Below the pieces are notes generated by a model. It worked only from the letters and a program-made list of their open reading frames with translations. It was not told the origin of the DNA and did not search any database. This document shows, piece after piece, positions 1-9,126 of a stretch of 64,000 nucleotides of DNA. Position 1 is the first letter of the stretch; every line of letters begins with the position of its first letter. Location of the stretch: positions 30,915 to 94,914 of the forward strand of contig JBAZSD010000016.1 of the NCBI GenBank assembly GCA_041662605.1. Direction: 5' to 3'. The position numbers and the translations under genes are program-made. Source of the DNA: Desulfomonilaceae bacterium. Lineage in GTDB: Bacteria > Desulfobacterota > Desulfomonilia > Desulfomonilales > Desulfomonilaceae.

Positions 1-6
1 TAAGAA

Positions 7-1227
7 TTATTTCTTCACATCGCCGGTAGCCGCGCCATGCAGCTTGACTTCGACTTTTTCTTCCAGTCCTTGATAGTATTTTTTCAGAATGTCCACAACT
101 TCAGGTCTCGAGAATTCAGGAGGTAATTCGCCACCCTCAGACAGAGTTTTACGGACCATGGTTCCGGAAAGAAGCAGACGATCAGCTTTGCCATGCGGGC
201 AGGTTCTCATTGAAGCCATACCACCGCATTTAAAGCAGTGGAAAGTCCAGTCGATGTTGAGGGGCTGTAGTTCCAGCGACCCTTCGGGTATGACATCAAA
301 AATTTTTTGAGCGTCAAACGGTCCATAGTAATCGCCAACACCAGCGTGGTCACGACCTACGATAAGATGGCTACAGCCGTAGTTTTGGCGGAATACACCA
401 TGAAGAAGAGCTTCTCTCGGACCGGCGTATCTCATTTCCATCGGATAGCCTTTGGTTACAACGGTGTCTTTGACAAAATAGTTGTCTACAAGAGCGTTAA
501 TAGCATCTACACGAACATCCGCAGGAATGTCACCGGCTTTCAATTTTCCAAGGAGTTGATGGATGATTATACCGTCCATGACCTCTACAGCGATTTTGGC
601 CAGGAATTCATGGGACCTGTGCATCGGGTTACGCAACTGCAAAGCCGCAATACGCTTCCAGCCTTTTGCTTCAAATATGGCCCTGGTTTCAGCCGGTGTG
701 CCATAAAGATCACCATATTCTTCAGGGAACCCGCCCTCGGTTAACACTTTGACGGGGCCCGCCAGGTTGTATTTACCCTGAGCCATGACTTTCTGGACAC
801 CGGGATGTTCCATGTCATCAGTGGTAAAAACCTTTTTGCACTCGTAATTTTTGTCGATCGTGTATTTTTCGGTGACTTTCATAGTGGCGACGACTTCTTT
901 ATTGTCCGTGTCAAATAGAGCTATTTCATCTCCCACTTTGACACTTTCGTCGTCAGTTGAAACAGTGATCGGAATAGGCCAGAACAGACCACTGGCCATC
1001 TTGTATTCGTCACATACGCCTTTCCAATCAGCTTTGGTCATGAAACCTTCAAGCGGTGTAAAAGCGCCACAACCCATCATAAGGAGATCGCCCGTTTCTC
1101 TCGATGTGATGTTGATTTTCTTAAGAGTTTCGGCTTTTTTCTTCTCTTCTGCTAGCGCTGCGCCTTTTAGCATCAAAGGTTTTAATTCCCCACCACCGTG
1201 AGGTCTCACCAGCTTGGCTTTCGACAT
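7..1227 (-). CDS. sat: Sulfate adenylyltransferase (ATP sulfurylase), dissimilatory type
   Basis: Makes adenosine 5'-phosphosulfate and pyrophosphate from ATP and sulfate in the cytoplasm, the activation step of dissimilatory sulfate reduction. The 406-residue protein has the family signature QLRNPMHRSHE (about residues 197-207, with the HxxH active-site motif) and a later GRDHAG motif. Near the C-terminus is a cysteine cluster (HCFKCGG...CPHG) typical of the zinc-containing Sat of sulfate reducers. I chose the ATG at 1227 because AGGAGG lies just upstream; the open frame runs to 1266 but those extra 13 residues are not Sat-like. It appears monocistronic at its 5' side with its own promoter. 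The apr, qmo and dsr genes are not in the window. Confidence 0.96.
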   Translation of the reverse strand: MSKAKLVRPHGGGELKPLMLKGAALAEEKKKAETLKKINITSRETGDLLMMGCGAFTPLEGFMTKADWKGVCDEYKMASGLFWPIPITVSTDDESVKVGDEIALFDTDNKEVVATMKVTEKYTIDKNYECKKVFTTDDMEHPGVQKVMAQGKYNLAGPVKVLTEGGFPEEYGDLYGTPAETRAIFEAKGWKRIAALQLRNPMHRSHEFLAKIAVEVMDGIIIHQLLGKLKAGDIPADVRVDAINALVDNYFVKDTVVTKGYPMEMRYAGPREALLHGVFRQNYGCSHLIVGRDHAGVGDYYGPFDAQKIFDVIPEGSLELQPLNIDWTFHCFKCGGMASMRTCPHGKADRLLLSGTMVRKTLSEGGELPPEFSRPEVVDILKKYYQGLEEKVEVKLHGAATGDVKK

Positions 1228-1359
1228 CTGTAGTCCTCCTTGAACTTTATGCCTTGGTAAAAGCACGTCCCGAGCACAGTCCCAAAAGTCTGTAAGACTC
1301 TGAATCTAATGATCAGGAGTGTCTTTTCGAAGTTGTGGTAAAAACTGAAATGACAAGTA

Positions 1360-1388
1360 AGTTTAATTGTGAGTGGCCTCCTTGTCAA
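1360..1388 (-). promoter_or_regulatory. Sigma-70-like promoter of sat
   Basis: Read on the minus strand, a perfect -35 TTGACA (1388-1383) is separated by exactly 17 bases from TAAACT (1365-1360), a 4/6 match to the -10 box. It would start a transcript near 1353 with a leader of roughly 125 bases before the sat ATG. The rest of the gap up to 1639 shows no gene or clear structure to me. Confidence 0.6.
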
Positions 1389-1639
1389 GGAAAAAGCATG
1401 AAATTTAAAACCGTTAAGCCTCCAGGAACTTTTTGGCCGTTTACCCCAAAGACTTCTTTTCCCGCTGCTTTGAATAATCAGGCAAACCGCATGCCACATT
1501 AGTGAAAACCGGGGCGCCGAGCTAAATTACGCGATTGAGGCGGTTTCGCTGGGACAGAAACCCAAATCGTTAAATTTCTGGGCTGGTAACAATGTCAAAT
1601 TTTTTGACAGGTTGTAAACAAATGCAAGCGGTTCTGGTT

Positions 1640-2575
1640 TTAAGGCAGGTTAGCCGATAATAGATCCGGGATTTTCCAGTGAGCAAGGACAGGCCCCATT
1701 GGAGAATTTGCGAATCTTTTGGCCACACGCATTCCGGCCATTTCTTTAGATGAAAAGTATGCTAAAGGATTGTACATTTGATTAGCGACTCGAACCTCCA
1801 AATGCAAATGTGGCCCGGTGGAACGTCCTGTATTTCCCACCATTCCTATTTTCTGGCCTCTCCGAATTAGCTGTCCGGGCTTTACCACTATTCCGGACAA
1901 GTGAGCGTAATAGGTATAAGCGCCCTTCCCGTGATCAATTAAAACAGTATTTCCATATCTCCTGAATCTTTTCTGACTGCCGGTAAAAACAATTCTTCCG
2001 TCAGCGCAGGATAATACCGAATTCCCTACCGGCGCCGCTATATCCAACCCTTTATGAAAACTACCCCAACGAAATCCAAATGGAGACGTCAACACTCCGT
2101 GAGGCACTGGGAACCTGAGTTGCGGCACATTTGGATGCCTCAATCCTCTAATCGCGCTTGCTACAAAATATCTGGTCTGAGAGTCATTCGCGCCGATCAT
2201 GGGTTTAGGAGGATTAGGAGATCTTTTCAGATCGGTCTCCGGCAACAGAGCGGACGCGGGCAAAAAAATAGTTTCTCCGCGACTTATTTTGTAAGGGGAT
2301 TCCAACTTGTTTAGTTTTGCTACGGCTTTGAGATCCAGACCATAAACATCGCAAATGTGCGCTAGCGTTTCATCTTTCCCAACCACATGAAAGGCCCCTT
2401 CCTCATCTGAAACAGCTTTGTTTTTTTCGATTTTTTGGACCGCTGTTTTCTTGTTAGAAACCTCGGAAATGGACGATCTCATGGAAGCCAGGTTGGCGGA
2501 ACAACCGGATAGAACCCATATTGAGAGAATTATTGACCAGCAGGATGCGAGTTTCTTCATGTTTAAGTTAGTCAT
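1640..2575 (-). CDS. LysM and M23 peptidase-domain lipoprotein (NlpD/murein hydrolase-like)
   Basis: Probably an envelope lipoprotein that cuts peptidoglycan cross-links or activates amidases. A signal peptide ends in the lipobox VLSGC, giving lipidated Cys25. A LysM domain (about 62-107) would bind peptidoglycan. A C-terminal M23 domain (about 163-265) keeps the zinc and catalytic residues: HKGLD (H174, D178), YYAH (H225) and PHLHLE (H256, H258). Because these are intact it may be an active endopeptidase, unlike degenerate NlpD activators. Two in-frame starts (positions 2575 and 2560) are possible and neither has a strong ribosome site. It has no obvious operon partner. Confidence 0.88.
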   Translation of the reverse strand: MTNLNMKKLASCWSIILSIWVLSGCSANLASMRSSISEVSNKKTAVQKIEKNKAVSDEEGAFHVVGKDETLAHICDVYGLDLKAVAKLNKLESPYKISRGETIFLPASALLPETDLKRSPNPPKPMIGANDSQTRYFVASAIRGLRHPNVPQLRFPVPHGVLTSPFGFRWGSFHKGLDIAAPVGNSVLSCADGRIVFTGSQKRFRRYGNTVLIDHGKGAYTYYAHLSGIVVKPGQLIRRGQKIGMVGNTGRSTGPHLHLEVRVANQMYNPLAYFSSKEMAGMRVAKRFANSPMGPVLAHWKIPDLLSANLP

Positions 2576-2757
2576 TTAACATTTCGACATGACAGCTATT
2601 TTAGCTAAACTTATTTAAAAGTCAACTATTTTATTCTATAATATTGAACTGTTATTAATATTTTATCATATATAAGTTTATTTATCGCGGAGAATTCTTT
2701 TCAGCGCGGGGGGTTCAGATTCAATTTTTCATGTTGATCGTTTGGATGAAAGACGGA

Positions 2758-2788
2758 AAGGCCGAAACAATCGATTGGTCTCGGCCTT
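2758..2788 (-). terminator. Hairpin terminator after the coiled-coil protein gene
   Basis: AAGGCCGA and TCGGCCTT form a stem whose loop contains a second palindrome (CAATCGATTG). On the minus strand it lies about 33 bases past the stop of the gene at 2821-3306. The following tract is pyrimidine-rich but not a clean U run, so termination is likely, not certain. Confidence 0.5.
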
Positions 2789-2820
2789 ATTCCATGCATA
2801 AACCGGAGCAAATGAGGCTG

Positions 2821-3306
2821 TTATTTCTGGACGGGCGCGCCGGGAACCGGAGCTACAGGAGCCTGAGCTGAGGCATTGGGGGCCACTTGATTCTTGGCTT
2901 CTTCATCTTTCATCTTCTGCGCTTCCTCGGCCCATTTTTTTGCGTTCAAAGAAGATATCTGCTGCTTGAGAAGAATAAGTTCCTGATCATAGCCTTTGAC
3001 CTGTCTGGTCAAAGTAGATTTTGTAGAATTCTTGATCTCATCGATCTGGGAATCAAGCTTGGAAATCTGAGAATCGAGCTGAACTCGCTGCTTGATCAGA
3101 TTGTCGGCCTGGTTCATCAAAGATTTGACCTGCTGATCCATCGTGCTTTCAGACTGCTGCTTAGCCTGATTTATCTGCGCCTGAACACGTTCAGCCTTTT
3201 GCTGAAGTGCGCCGATTTGAGACATCAGGTCCTCAGCGAACACATTGGCGCCAAAGTTAATTAAAAGAACTGACGCGGCGATTAAAATTATTGCTGTCTT
3301 TTTCAT
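2821..3306 (-). CDS. Secreted coiled-coil protein of unknown function
   Basis: I do not recognise a family. The 161-residue product starts MKKTAIIL with a signal peptide likely cut after NVFA, so the mature protein is periplasmic. Nearly all of the mature part (about 25-135) is a Gln/Lys/Ser-rich heptad pattern expected to form a long coiled coil, followed by a short Pro/Ala/Val-rich tail. The ATG at 3306 is preceded by GAGGAG; the frame is open to 3378 but that extension has no support. The gene is followed by a hairpin and appears to be transcribed alone. Confidence 0.75.
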   Translation of the reverse strand: MKKTAIILIAASVLLINFGANVFAEDLMSQIGALQQKAERVQAQINQAKQQSESTMDQQVKSLMNQADNLIKQRVQLDSQISKLDSQIDEIKNSTKSTLTRQVKGYDQELILLKQQISSLNAKKWAEEAQKMKDEEAKNQVAPNASAQAPVAPVPGAPVQK

Positions 3307-3794
3307 GCGGCAACTCCTCGAGAAGATATACGAGACCGGACTGCGGCCTAGGTCGTAAGAGGTCATACCACATTTCAAATAAAAATCAAGATAATTTCAT
3401 CCGTTATTTAAAGGTATTATATCTAATATATTATGTTATTTATTGTATATAGCCTTATCTTTGCTGGTTACTAAGCCTTTTATGTTGTTATCAATTTATT
3501 CAAATGCACTCCTAACTCAGGCCTTCACATTAATTAATTTACACACTAGCCTTATATTTAATACTTTTTATGCTCACATATAAAGACTGAGCAGCGCGTT
3601 GATAGGCGCCGCCAATTGCGCCTCCCCATTCAGCGGCAGTTTCCACTTCAGATTTTTTTTGCATCATGGAACTATTATCAACTTTTTTGATTTACTTTAT
3701 GCCAATCAGATGATAGAGAGCCCAAGCAAAGTATGGATCCATCGCCCCAGGCCTCCAGTCAAAGGGCGGACCGAAAATTAGGAGATTTCGTCCG
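3307..3794. other. AT-rich intergenic region, no gene seen
   Basis: Almost 490 bases of AT-rich sequence between divergent genes. It should contain the promoters of both neighbours, but I could not pick out convincing boxes. A 60-codon plus-strand frame at 3599-3781 has no ribosome site and no protein-like composition. Confidence 0.5.
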
Positions 3795-5129
3795 TTGTCG
3801 CTGAGGAGCCTATTCAAAGATAATTACCTCGTACAATTGTTCTCTTGGTCAAAGATGCCCAGGTTGAATCTATTCACATTTTTTCCCAGAGTTTGGCTTG
3901 CTTTAGTTTTAAGCTTGACGCTGGTGTTGTATTCATTTCCACAATCCCTTGCAGCTAGTCTTCCTATGCCAGGTGAAGAGCGGTCAGGAATTTTTTATGC
4001 GATTACTCATCTTCCTCTGTTTGTTTACGGAATTTTATTTCTGATCTTTTGCTTGTCCGTGGTGAATTTTGTTTTGCAATTCAAGCCTGTCGGGATTTGG
4101 GGTTGGGCTTTGAGGTTCCGTCGCGCTGATAATCCTCGCGGCATTGTCACCAGAACGATCAACCATATTGAAAAACCCGCCGGGAGCCGTAGAACCCAAG
4201 GTCTGACGACATACAAAAAGCTCCAGGAACCATTGGACGACGGGATAGTTGCGGTCCGGGCTTTAGATAATGACGCGGACGCGTCCAATCTGTTTACTCC
4301 TACTCCATTGGATGGAGCTAATCATCCTTTACCTAAATTCGGCTCTGCCAAAGAAACGGAGCTTTCAGAGGCGCCTCTGGGCGAAACCCGTACCACTGGA
4401 ACTAATGTTCAAGCGTCGAAAGAATTCCGCTTTTCTTCGGCTGTAGACGTGCCTTCCCAGGAAGAAATAGAACGCAGAGAGAAAGAACGACTAGTGGTTT
4501 CCGGTTTCATTCTTGGTCCTGATGGTAAACCCGTGGAATCCGCTGTAGTTTATCTGGCTGATCAAGAAGGGACCAAAATCGGGCAGTCCTGCCGGAGCAA
4601 TGGAGAAAATGGCTCCTTCAAAGTTCTTGTTCATGAAACAGGGTCCTATTTCCTCCATGTTTACAAACGAGGGTATGCCATTCGAGACGTCGAACCCATA
4701 CCCATACCTGTCGAGACAGGTAAATTTGAAGGACTGATTGTAAATCTAGTGTCGCAAGGATGTTTGATACAGGGTCGCGCTTTTGATGAAAATGGCGCTA
4801 TGCCGGTCGCTGATATTCAAATCAAATGCGTTTGCAGAAGTGATAATTTTATAGGGGCCGCCACGACTGATGAGGATGGCTCGTTCAGATTGTCAAATGT
4901 TCCCATGAACTCAGAGTGCTATCTGGAAGCCGTTGATAAGGCGGGGAACATGTTGACTAAAACAGATGGCTTTCAGACGGTTCAGAAGAAACAATTGTAC
5001 AAGGAGATTAAAATCCCCTCCTTCCGGTTCGCTTCCTATGAAGACTCCGCTGAAGTTCTTAACCCTTTTCTCGAAACCAAGCTCGATGACGCTCAAAATG
5101 ACGCTATTGTCGTTGTTTCGGGTTCTTAA
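3795..5129 (+). CDS. Membrane protein with two carboxypeptidase-regulatory-like domains
   Basis: Unknown specific function. The N-terminus holds a signal or anchor segment (about 25-52) and a second hydrophobic helix (about 70-93). A polar linker of about 130 residues leads to two beta-sandwich repeats of the carboxypeptidase regulatory-like type. The first starts near VSGFILGPDGKPV (about 235-300) and the second near IQGRAFDENG (about 320-390); both carry the usual G-x-V/F...P...V-x-L pattern and a D-G-S-F turn. Such domains usually mediate binding at the cell surface or periplasm. The start could instead be the ATG 20 codons downstream. It converges on yqeC, and the two stop codons overlap by four bases. 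Confidence 0.75.
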   Translation: MSLRSLFKDNYLVQLFSWSKMPRLNLFTFFPRVWLALVLSLTLVLYSFPQSLAASLPMPGEERSGIFYAITHLPLFVYGILFLIFCLSVVNFVLQFKPVGIWGWALRFRRADNPRGIVTRTINHIEKPAGSRRTQGLTTYKKLQEPLDDGIVAVRALDNDADASNLFTPTPLDGANHPLPKFGSAKETELSEAPLGETRTTGTNVQASKEFRFSSAVDVPSQEEIERREKERLVVSGFILGPDGKPVESAVVYLADQEGTKIGQSCRSNGENGSFKVLVHETGSYFLHVYKRGYAIRDVEPIPIPVETGKFEGLIVNLVSQGCLIQGRAFDENGAMPVADIQIKCVCRSDNFIGAATTDEDGSFRLSNVPMNSECYLEAVDKAGNMLTKTDGFQTVQKKQLYKEIKIPSFRFASYEDSAEVLNPFLETKLDDAQNDAIVVVSGS

Positions 5130-5926
5130 GCTAACTGGGTAAAAACCGAATAACCAGCTTCTTTAGTCTGCAAACTCCCTATCACCACGCTTCGAATACG
5201 GCCGTCTCGCGTTTTGAGTATCTCAGTCGCCAACTCAGAGACGATTCTTGAATCTTTCAGCATATCGAGTTTGTTCAGAAAAACTCTTACCAAAGACCCG
5301 GAGGGGATGTTCTTCAGGCTACCATCGGTGTGCTCAAACAATGTTCCTATATCTTGAGGACTTATTTTATCCCCAGGCTTCAAGCCCGTGACCCTCAAGA
5401 AATTCTCCAGCCGAAATACATTTTTTCCATTCACTTCAGCCAAAACAGCGTCCAGGCCAATGACCGGAACTGCAAGGTCGGTAAAATCAGGGACAACCGG
5501 TTCATAAGAAGCAGGGGCCTTTATTGGTCTGCCCGCCGCCCCATCCGCCTCGATTATTATGTGATCAGCCAGCCCCAAAAGGACTCTTATCAGTTCATTG
5601 GAAATACCTATTAATTTTCCCGTCATAGGGTCAATTTTCGTCCCTATGACACAACTTCTCGCCTTTTTAATTTCAATCGCCAGACGTTCCAAATCTGGAA
5701 AATTGTCTTCAAACAAAAACACTTTGGAAGGCTGTTTTTTGTCCGGCGGATAGATTTTAGTCGACGTAGTGCAAATAACAGTTTTCCCACTGTGGACAAG
5801 GTTTTTCGCAAGAGCGTACATGAGTGATGTCTTTCCGCCTGCTCCAACCAGTGACAAACATCGGGTGGAAGAATCTATTTCCAGAGCCGTCAATGGATCT
5901 AACAATATTTTCGAAGCAATTCTCAT
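5126..5926 (-). CDS. yqeC: YqeC-family putative selenium-dependent hydroxylase accessory protein
   Basis: Family members occur beside selenium-dependent molybdenum hydroxylases and are thought to help cofactor insertion; the biochemical role is not settled. The protein has an N-terminal P-loop-like GAGGKTS (28-34) and the family signature EADGAAGRPIKAP about the middle, followed by a conserved PDFTDL...GLDAVL stretch. Length (266 residues) fits the family. No molybdenum hydroxylase gene is in this window, so its partner must be elsewhere. It overlaps the convergent gene at 3795-5129 by four bases. Confidence 0.85.
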   Translation of the reverse strand: MRIASKILLDPLTALEIDSSTRCLSLVGAGGKTSLMYALAKNLVHSGKTVICTTSTKIYPPDKKQPSKVFLFEDNFPDLERLAIEIKKARSCVIGTKIDPMTGKLIGISNELIRVLLGLADHIIIEADGAAGRPIKAPASYEPVVPDFTDLAVPVIGLDAVLAEVNGKNVFRLENFLRVTGLKPGDKISPQDIGTLFEHTDGSLKNIPSGSLVRVFLNKLDMLKDSRIVSELATEILKTRDGRIRSVVIGSLQTKEAGYSVFTQLA

Positions 5927-6010
5927 TGTCTGCTCCTAGCCGAACAAGCGTTAAGACTCTTAACAAAATATGATATATCACGAATCCATCAGGTCTTGAG
6001 GAGGTAGCTC

Positions 6011-6115
6011 GTGCTTGAATCTCTCAGGAAAGACTCTCTCCGGATTTTTGAAGAATGTTTGAAAGCCGCTGATCCTGGTTGGGAAACGAGACTACATCAA
6101 TATGAAGAGATTTAA
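6011..6115 (+). pseudogene. N-terminal relic of a glycerate 2-kinase-like gene
   Basis: A GTG start just after a strong GAGGAGGT site opens a 34-codon frame. Its first residues (LRKDSLRIFEECLKAADP) match the usual start of GckA/MOFRL-type glycerate 2-kinases, which run over 400 residues. The frame then stops and no further glycerate kinase sequence follows, so this is the stump of a deleted gene. I judge homology by recall of the family pattern. A minus-strand gene begins about 225 bases further on. Confidence 0.45.
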
Positions 6116-6139
6116 ATTTAGTTCTTAAAGACAGCCTGC

Positions 6140-6340
6140 TCAATCAGGAATGCCGCTTAAGCCCGAGTTGAGCCTATTATAGAGTTCTACCTGCTCAGCA
6201 AATGAAAGTTTTCGACTTTTTGTTCCGCATTTTGCGTTGCGACAAAGTTTACAGCGACTTTCAGAGCATGTTTGACAAACTTTGCAGTCTTTGCACTGAT
6301 TTTTTTTCAAAGTTCCATTTTGTATTAAACTTGATTGCAT
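6140..6340 (-). CDS. Small cysteine-rich protein, possibly metal-binding
   Basis: A 66-residue cytosolic-looking protein with eight cysteines packed into about 30 residues in a CxxCxxCxxC-like pattern (CKDCKVCQTC...CKLC...C), which suggests zinc or an iron-sulfur cluster. The ATG is preceded by GGAGG at good spacing. The C-terminal third (about 45-62) looks like a short helix. I do not recognise a named family. It lies in the gap between yqeC and purC, next to the glycerate kinase stump, and is transcribed opposite to purC. Confidence 0.55.
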   Translation of the reverse strand: MQSSLIQNGTLKKNQCKDCKVCQTCSESRCKLCRNAKCGTKSRKLSFAEQVELYNRLNSGLSGIPD

Positions 6341-6427
6341 GATCCAACCTCCAGTGATAATTTACAACCGCCTTCAAGCAAGTCAATTTGATTGAATCAA
6401 TAGCCCGATGGAGAGAGGAAAAGGCTG

Positions 6428-7321
6428 ATGGGCGATACGACCATGATCCAAACGAGTATGGACACGCTTTCATTAATAGGCCGGGGGAAGGTCCGTGACA
6501 TTTATCAAATTGAAGACAAATTGATTGTCGTTTCCACTGACCGTCTTTCCGCATTTGATGTTGTTCTACCCGATCCGATCCCTCACAAAGGACATGTGCT
6601 GAATCAACTTAGTGTTTTCTGGATGGAAAAGACTCGTCATATTGCGCCTAACCATCTTATAACGGCCAATGTCAACGAATACCCCCCTGGCCTGGCAAAA
6701 TATTCAGATCAGCTTAGCGGTAGAAGCATGCTTGTCAGGAAGGCCTCTGTCTTTCCTGTGGAATGCATAGCGCGAGGATACATAATTGGGAGCGGTTGGG
6801 CGGAGTACAAATCTACGGGCTCCATCAGCGGAATCCGCCTACCAAAAGGATTGAGAATGGCGGAAAAGCTTCCGGAGCCAATATTCACACCATCCACAAA
6901 GGCAAAGATCGGCGAACACGATCAGAACATATCTTTTGAAAAGATAGTGGATCTGCTGGGAAAAGAGACAGCGTCATGGTTACGTGAAAAGACGTTGCAA
7001 ATATATGCGTTTGGGGCGTCTTGGGCTGAACAACGCGGAATTATAATCGCTGACACTAAATTTGAGTTTGGTGTAATCGATGATAATCTATCATTGGTCG
7101 ATGAAATTCTTACTCCCGATTCCTCGCGATTTTGGCCTATGGACCACTACCAGGTGGGTGTGTCGCCTCCTTCTTTGGACAAACAGTATGTCAGGGATTA
7201 TTTGGAAGGCCTGAATTGGAACAAGAAGCCGCCTGCTCCATCACTTCCTCAGGAAGTAATTTTGAACACATCAGAAAAATATTTGAATATTTACAGGATC
7301 CTTTCAGGATCCAGCATTTGA
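6428..7321 (+). CDS. purC: Phosphoribosylaminoimidazole-succinocarboxamide synthase
   Basis: SAICAR synthase of purine biosynthesis, joining aspartate to CAIR with ATP. The 297-residue sequence starts with the family motif GRGKVRDIY and continues with VVSTDRLSAFDVVLPD. It also has the VRKASVFPVECIARGYI and FGASWAEQRGIIIADTKFEFG regions that form the substrate and ATP sites. Length is that of the longer, yeast-like form. A purine-rich GAGAGGAAAAGG precedes the ATG. It heads a co-directional run into pyrG and the KDO/LPS genes. Confidence 0.96.
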   Translation: MGDTTMIQTSMDTLSLIGRGKVRDIYQIEDKLIVVSTDRLSAFDVVLPDPIPHKGHVLNQLSVFWMEKTRHIAPNHLITANVNEYPPGLAKYSDQLSGRSMLVRKASVFPVECIARGYIIGSGWAEYKSTGSISGIRLPKGLRMAEKLPEPIFTPSTKAKIGEHDQNISFEKIVDLLGKETASWLREKTLQIYAFGASWAEQRGIIIADTKFEFGVIDDNLSLVDEILTPDSSRFWPMDHYQVGVSPPSLDKQYVRDYLEGLNWNKKPPAPSLPQEVILNTSEKYLNIYRILSGSSI

Positions 7322-7427
7322 TGCATGAACGAAACGGCTTGATGTAATTGCATCCCGGTCCGGAGACTTGAGTCCAGGACAATTAACGCTGGTTAAGAGC
7401 TTTTATTCGGTTGTTTTTGGAGGACCC

Positions 7428-9065
7428 ATGTATAAAAGCACCAAATTCATATTTGTTACGGGTGGAGTATTGTCGTCCCTTGGCAAGGGGCTGTCGGCGG
7501 CCAGTACAGGAGCTTTGATGGAATGTCGCGGACTGACTGTGACTTTTCTCAAAATGGATCCCTACATTAATGTAGATCCCGGGACTATGAATCCATTTCA
7601 GCACGGCGAAGTCTTCGTGACGGACGATGGAGCGGAAACGGACCTTGATCTTGGTCATTATGAAAGATTCACACACGCTATCTTGCGCCAGAAAAACAAC
7701 TTTACTACCGGTCAGATTTATGACGCAGTGATCCAGAAAGAGCGACGGGGCGAATATCTTGGTGAAACCGTGCAGGTAATCCCCCACATAACTGACGAGA
7801 TAAAGGACAAAATCAGAGGATTAGGAAATGGAGTAGACGTAGCGATAGTAGAAGTCGGCGGGACTGTTGGAGATATTGAAAGCCTTCCTTTCCTTGAAGC
7901 TATTCGACAATTGAGAGTAGATTTAGGCCCGCAAAACGTTCTGTACGTCCATCTGACTTTGCTCCCCTTTGTAAAAGCTTCGGGGGAAGTGAAGACAAAA
8001 CCTACCCAGCACAGTGTGAAAGCCTTGAGAGAGGTCGGTATTCAACCCGACATATTAATTTGCCGAACAGAAAAGAAAATAACCAGAGATATAAAAGAAA
8101 AAATAGCCCTGTTTTGTAACGTCAGGCCTGAAGAGGTCATTGCCGCTGAAGATGTCAGTTGTATCTACGAGTTGCCGCTAAAGTTTAACGAGGAAGGACT
8201 CGACCAGAAAGTGGTGGAGCTTCTTAACATCTGGACAAGAGCCCCAAAGCTGGATGAGTGGAGAGCTTTCGTAGAAGCGGTCAATTCTTTGGAGCTTTCT
8301 ATAACCATTGGAATTGTTGGGAAATACGTCAACTTGCAGGAATCTTACAAAAGTCTCAATGAGGCTCTTTTTGCCGGCGGTGTTAAAAACAGGACAAGAG
8401 TCAATCTCAAATTTATAGATTCAGAGCTTCTTTCGGAGCAAACCATTGAGCGGGAATTTGCGGATGTTGATGGAATATTGGTACCCGGTGGATTTGGATC
8501 GAGGGGAATTGAGGGGAAAATCCGGGCGGTTGGATTTGCGAGACAAAACAAAATACCTTTCTTCGGTATATGCCTGGGTATGCAGATGGCCGTTGTGGAA
8601 TTTTCAAGAAATGTATGTGGCCTCAAAGAGGCCAATTCTACGGAGTTCAATCCTGAAACACCTTATCCTGTAATTCATTTAATGGATGAACAGCGTTCAG
8701 TAATGGACAAGGGTGGAACAATGCGTTTAGGAGCTTACGAATGTGTCATCCCCGAAGGCTCCGAATGTCACCGGATTTATGGAGCTACAGGGATCAGTGA
8801 GCGCCATAGGCACAGGTATGAGTTCAACCCTGAGTTCAGGTCAATCCTGGAAGAGAAGGGTCTCAAAGCCGGCGGAGTGTCTCCGGATGGAAAACTTGTG
8901 GAAATGGTGGAATACGGCGAGCACCCATGGTTTGTAGGGTGTCAGTTTCACCCGGAATTTAAATCCAAACCAATGGATTCACATCCATTGTTTGCTTCTT
9001 ACATAAGAGCTTGTCTGGATTACAAAATTGCTTCGGAGAAAACACAAGGATCCAAGGCGGGTTAA
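7428..9065 (+). CDS. pyrG: CTP synthase (glutamine hydrolysing)
   Basis: Converts UTP to CTP with ATP and glutamine. The 545-residue protein begins KFIFVTGGVLSSLGKG, the amidoligase P-loop. The C-terminal class I glutamine amidotransferase has the nucleophile motif GICLGMQ and the catalytic HPEF near the end. Start chosen at the ATG at 7428, preceded by GGAGG; the frame is open 20 codons further upstream without support. pyrG directly before kdsA is a common order in Proteobacteria, since CTP is used to activate KDO. Confidence 0.97.
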   Translation: MYKSTKFIFVTGGVLSSLGKGLSAASTGALMECRGLTVTFLKMDPYINVDPGTMNPFQHGEVFVTDDGAETDLDLGHYERFTHAILRQKNNFTTGQIYDAVIQKERRGEYLGETVQVIPHITDEIKDKIRGLGNGVDVAIVEVGGTVGDIESLPFLEAIRQLRVDLGPQNVLYVHLTLLPFVKASGEVKTKPTQHSVKALREVGIQPDILICRTEKKITRDIKEKIALFCNVRPEEVIAAEDVSCIYELPLKFNEEGLDQKVVELLNIWTRAPKLDEWRAFVEAVNSLELSITIGIVGKYVNLQESYKSLNEALFAGGVKNRTRVNLKFIDSELLSEQTIEREFADVDGILVPGGFGSRGIEGKIRAVGFARQNKIPFFGICLGMQMAVVEFSRNVCGLKEANSTEFNPETPYPVIHLMDEQRSVMDKGGTMRLGAYECVIPEGSECHRIYGATGISERHRHRYEFNPEFRSILEEKGLKAGGVSPDGKLVEMVEYGEHPWFVGCQFHPEFKSKPMDSHPLFASYIRACLDYKIASEKTQGSKAG

Positions 9066-9126
9066 AATAGAGAGTCAGGGCCTTTTTTGGCGGCAAAACT
9101 GGGTCGTTTGACGGGGTTTCAGTAAA

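Noticed and set aside
1206..1499. 97-residue minus-strand frame over the sat leader
   Set aside because: It overlaps the promoter and start of sat in another frame and has no supporting features.
3599..3781. 60-residue plus-strand frame in the AT-rich gap
   Set aside because: No ribosome site, random-looking composition, ends in front of a real gene.
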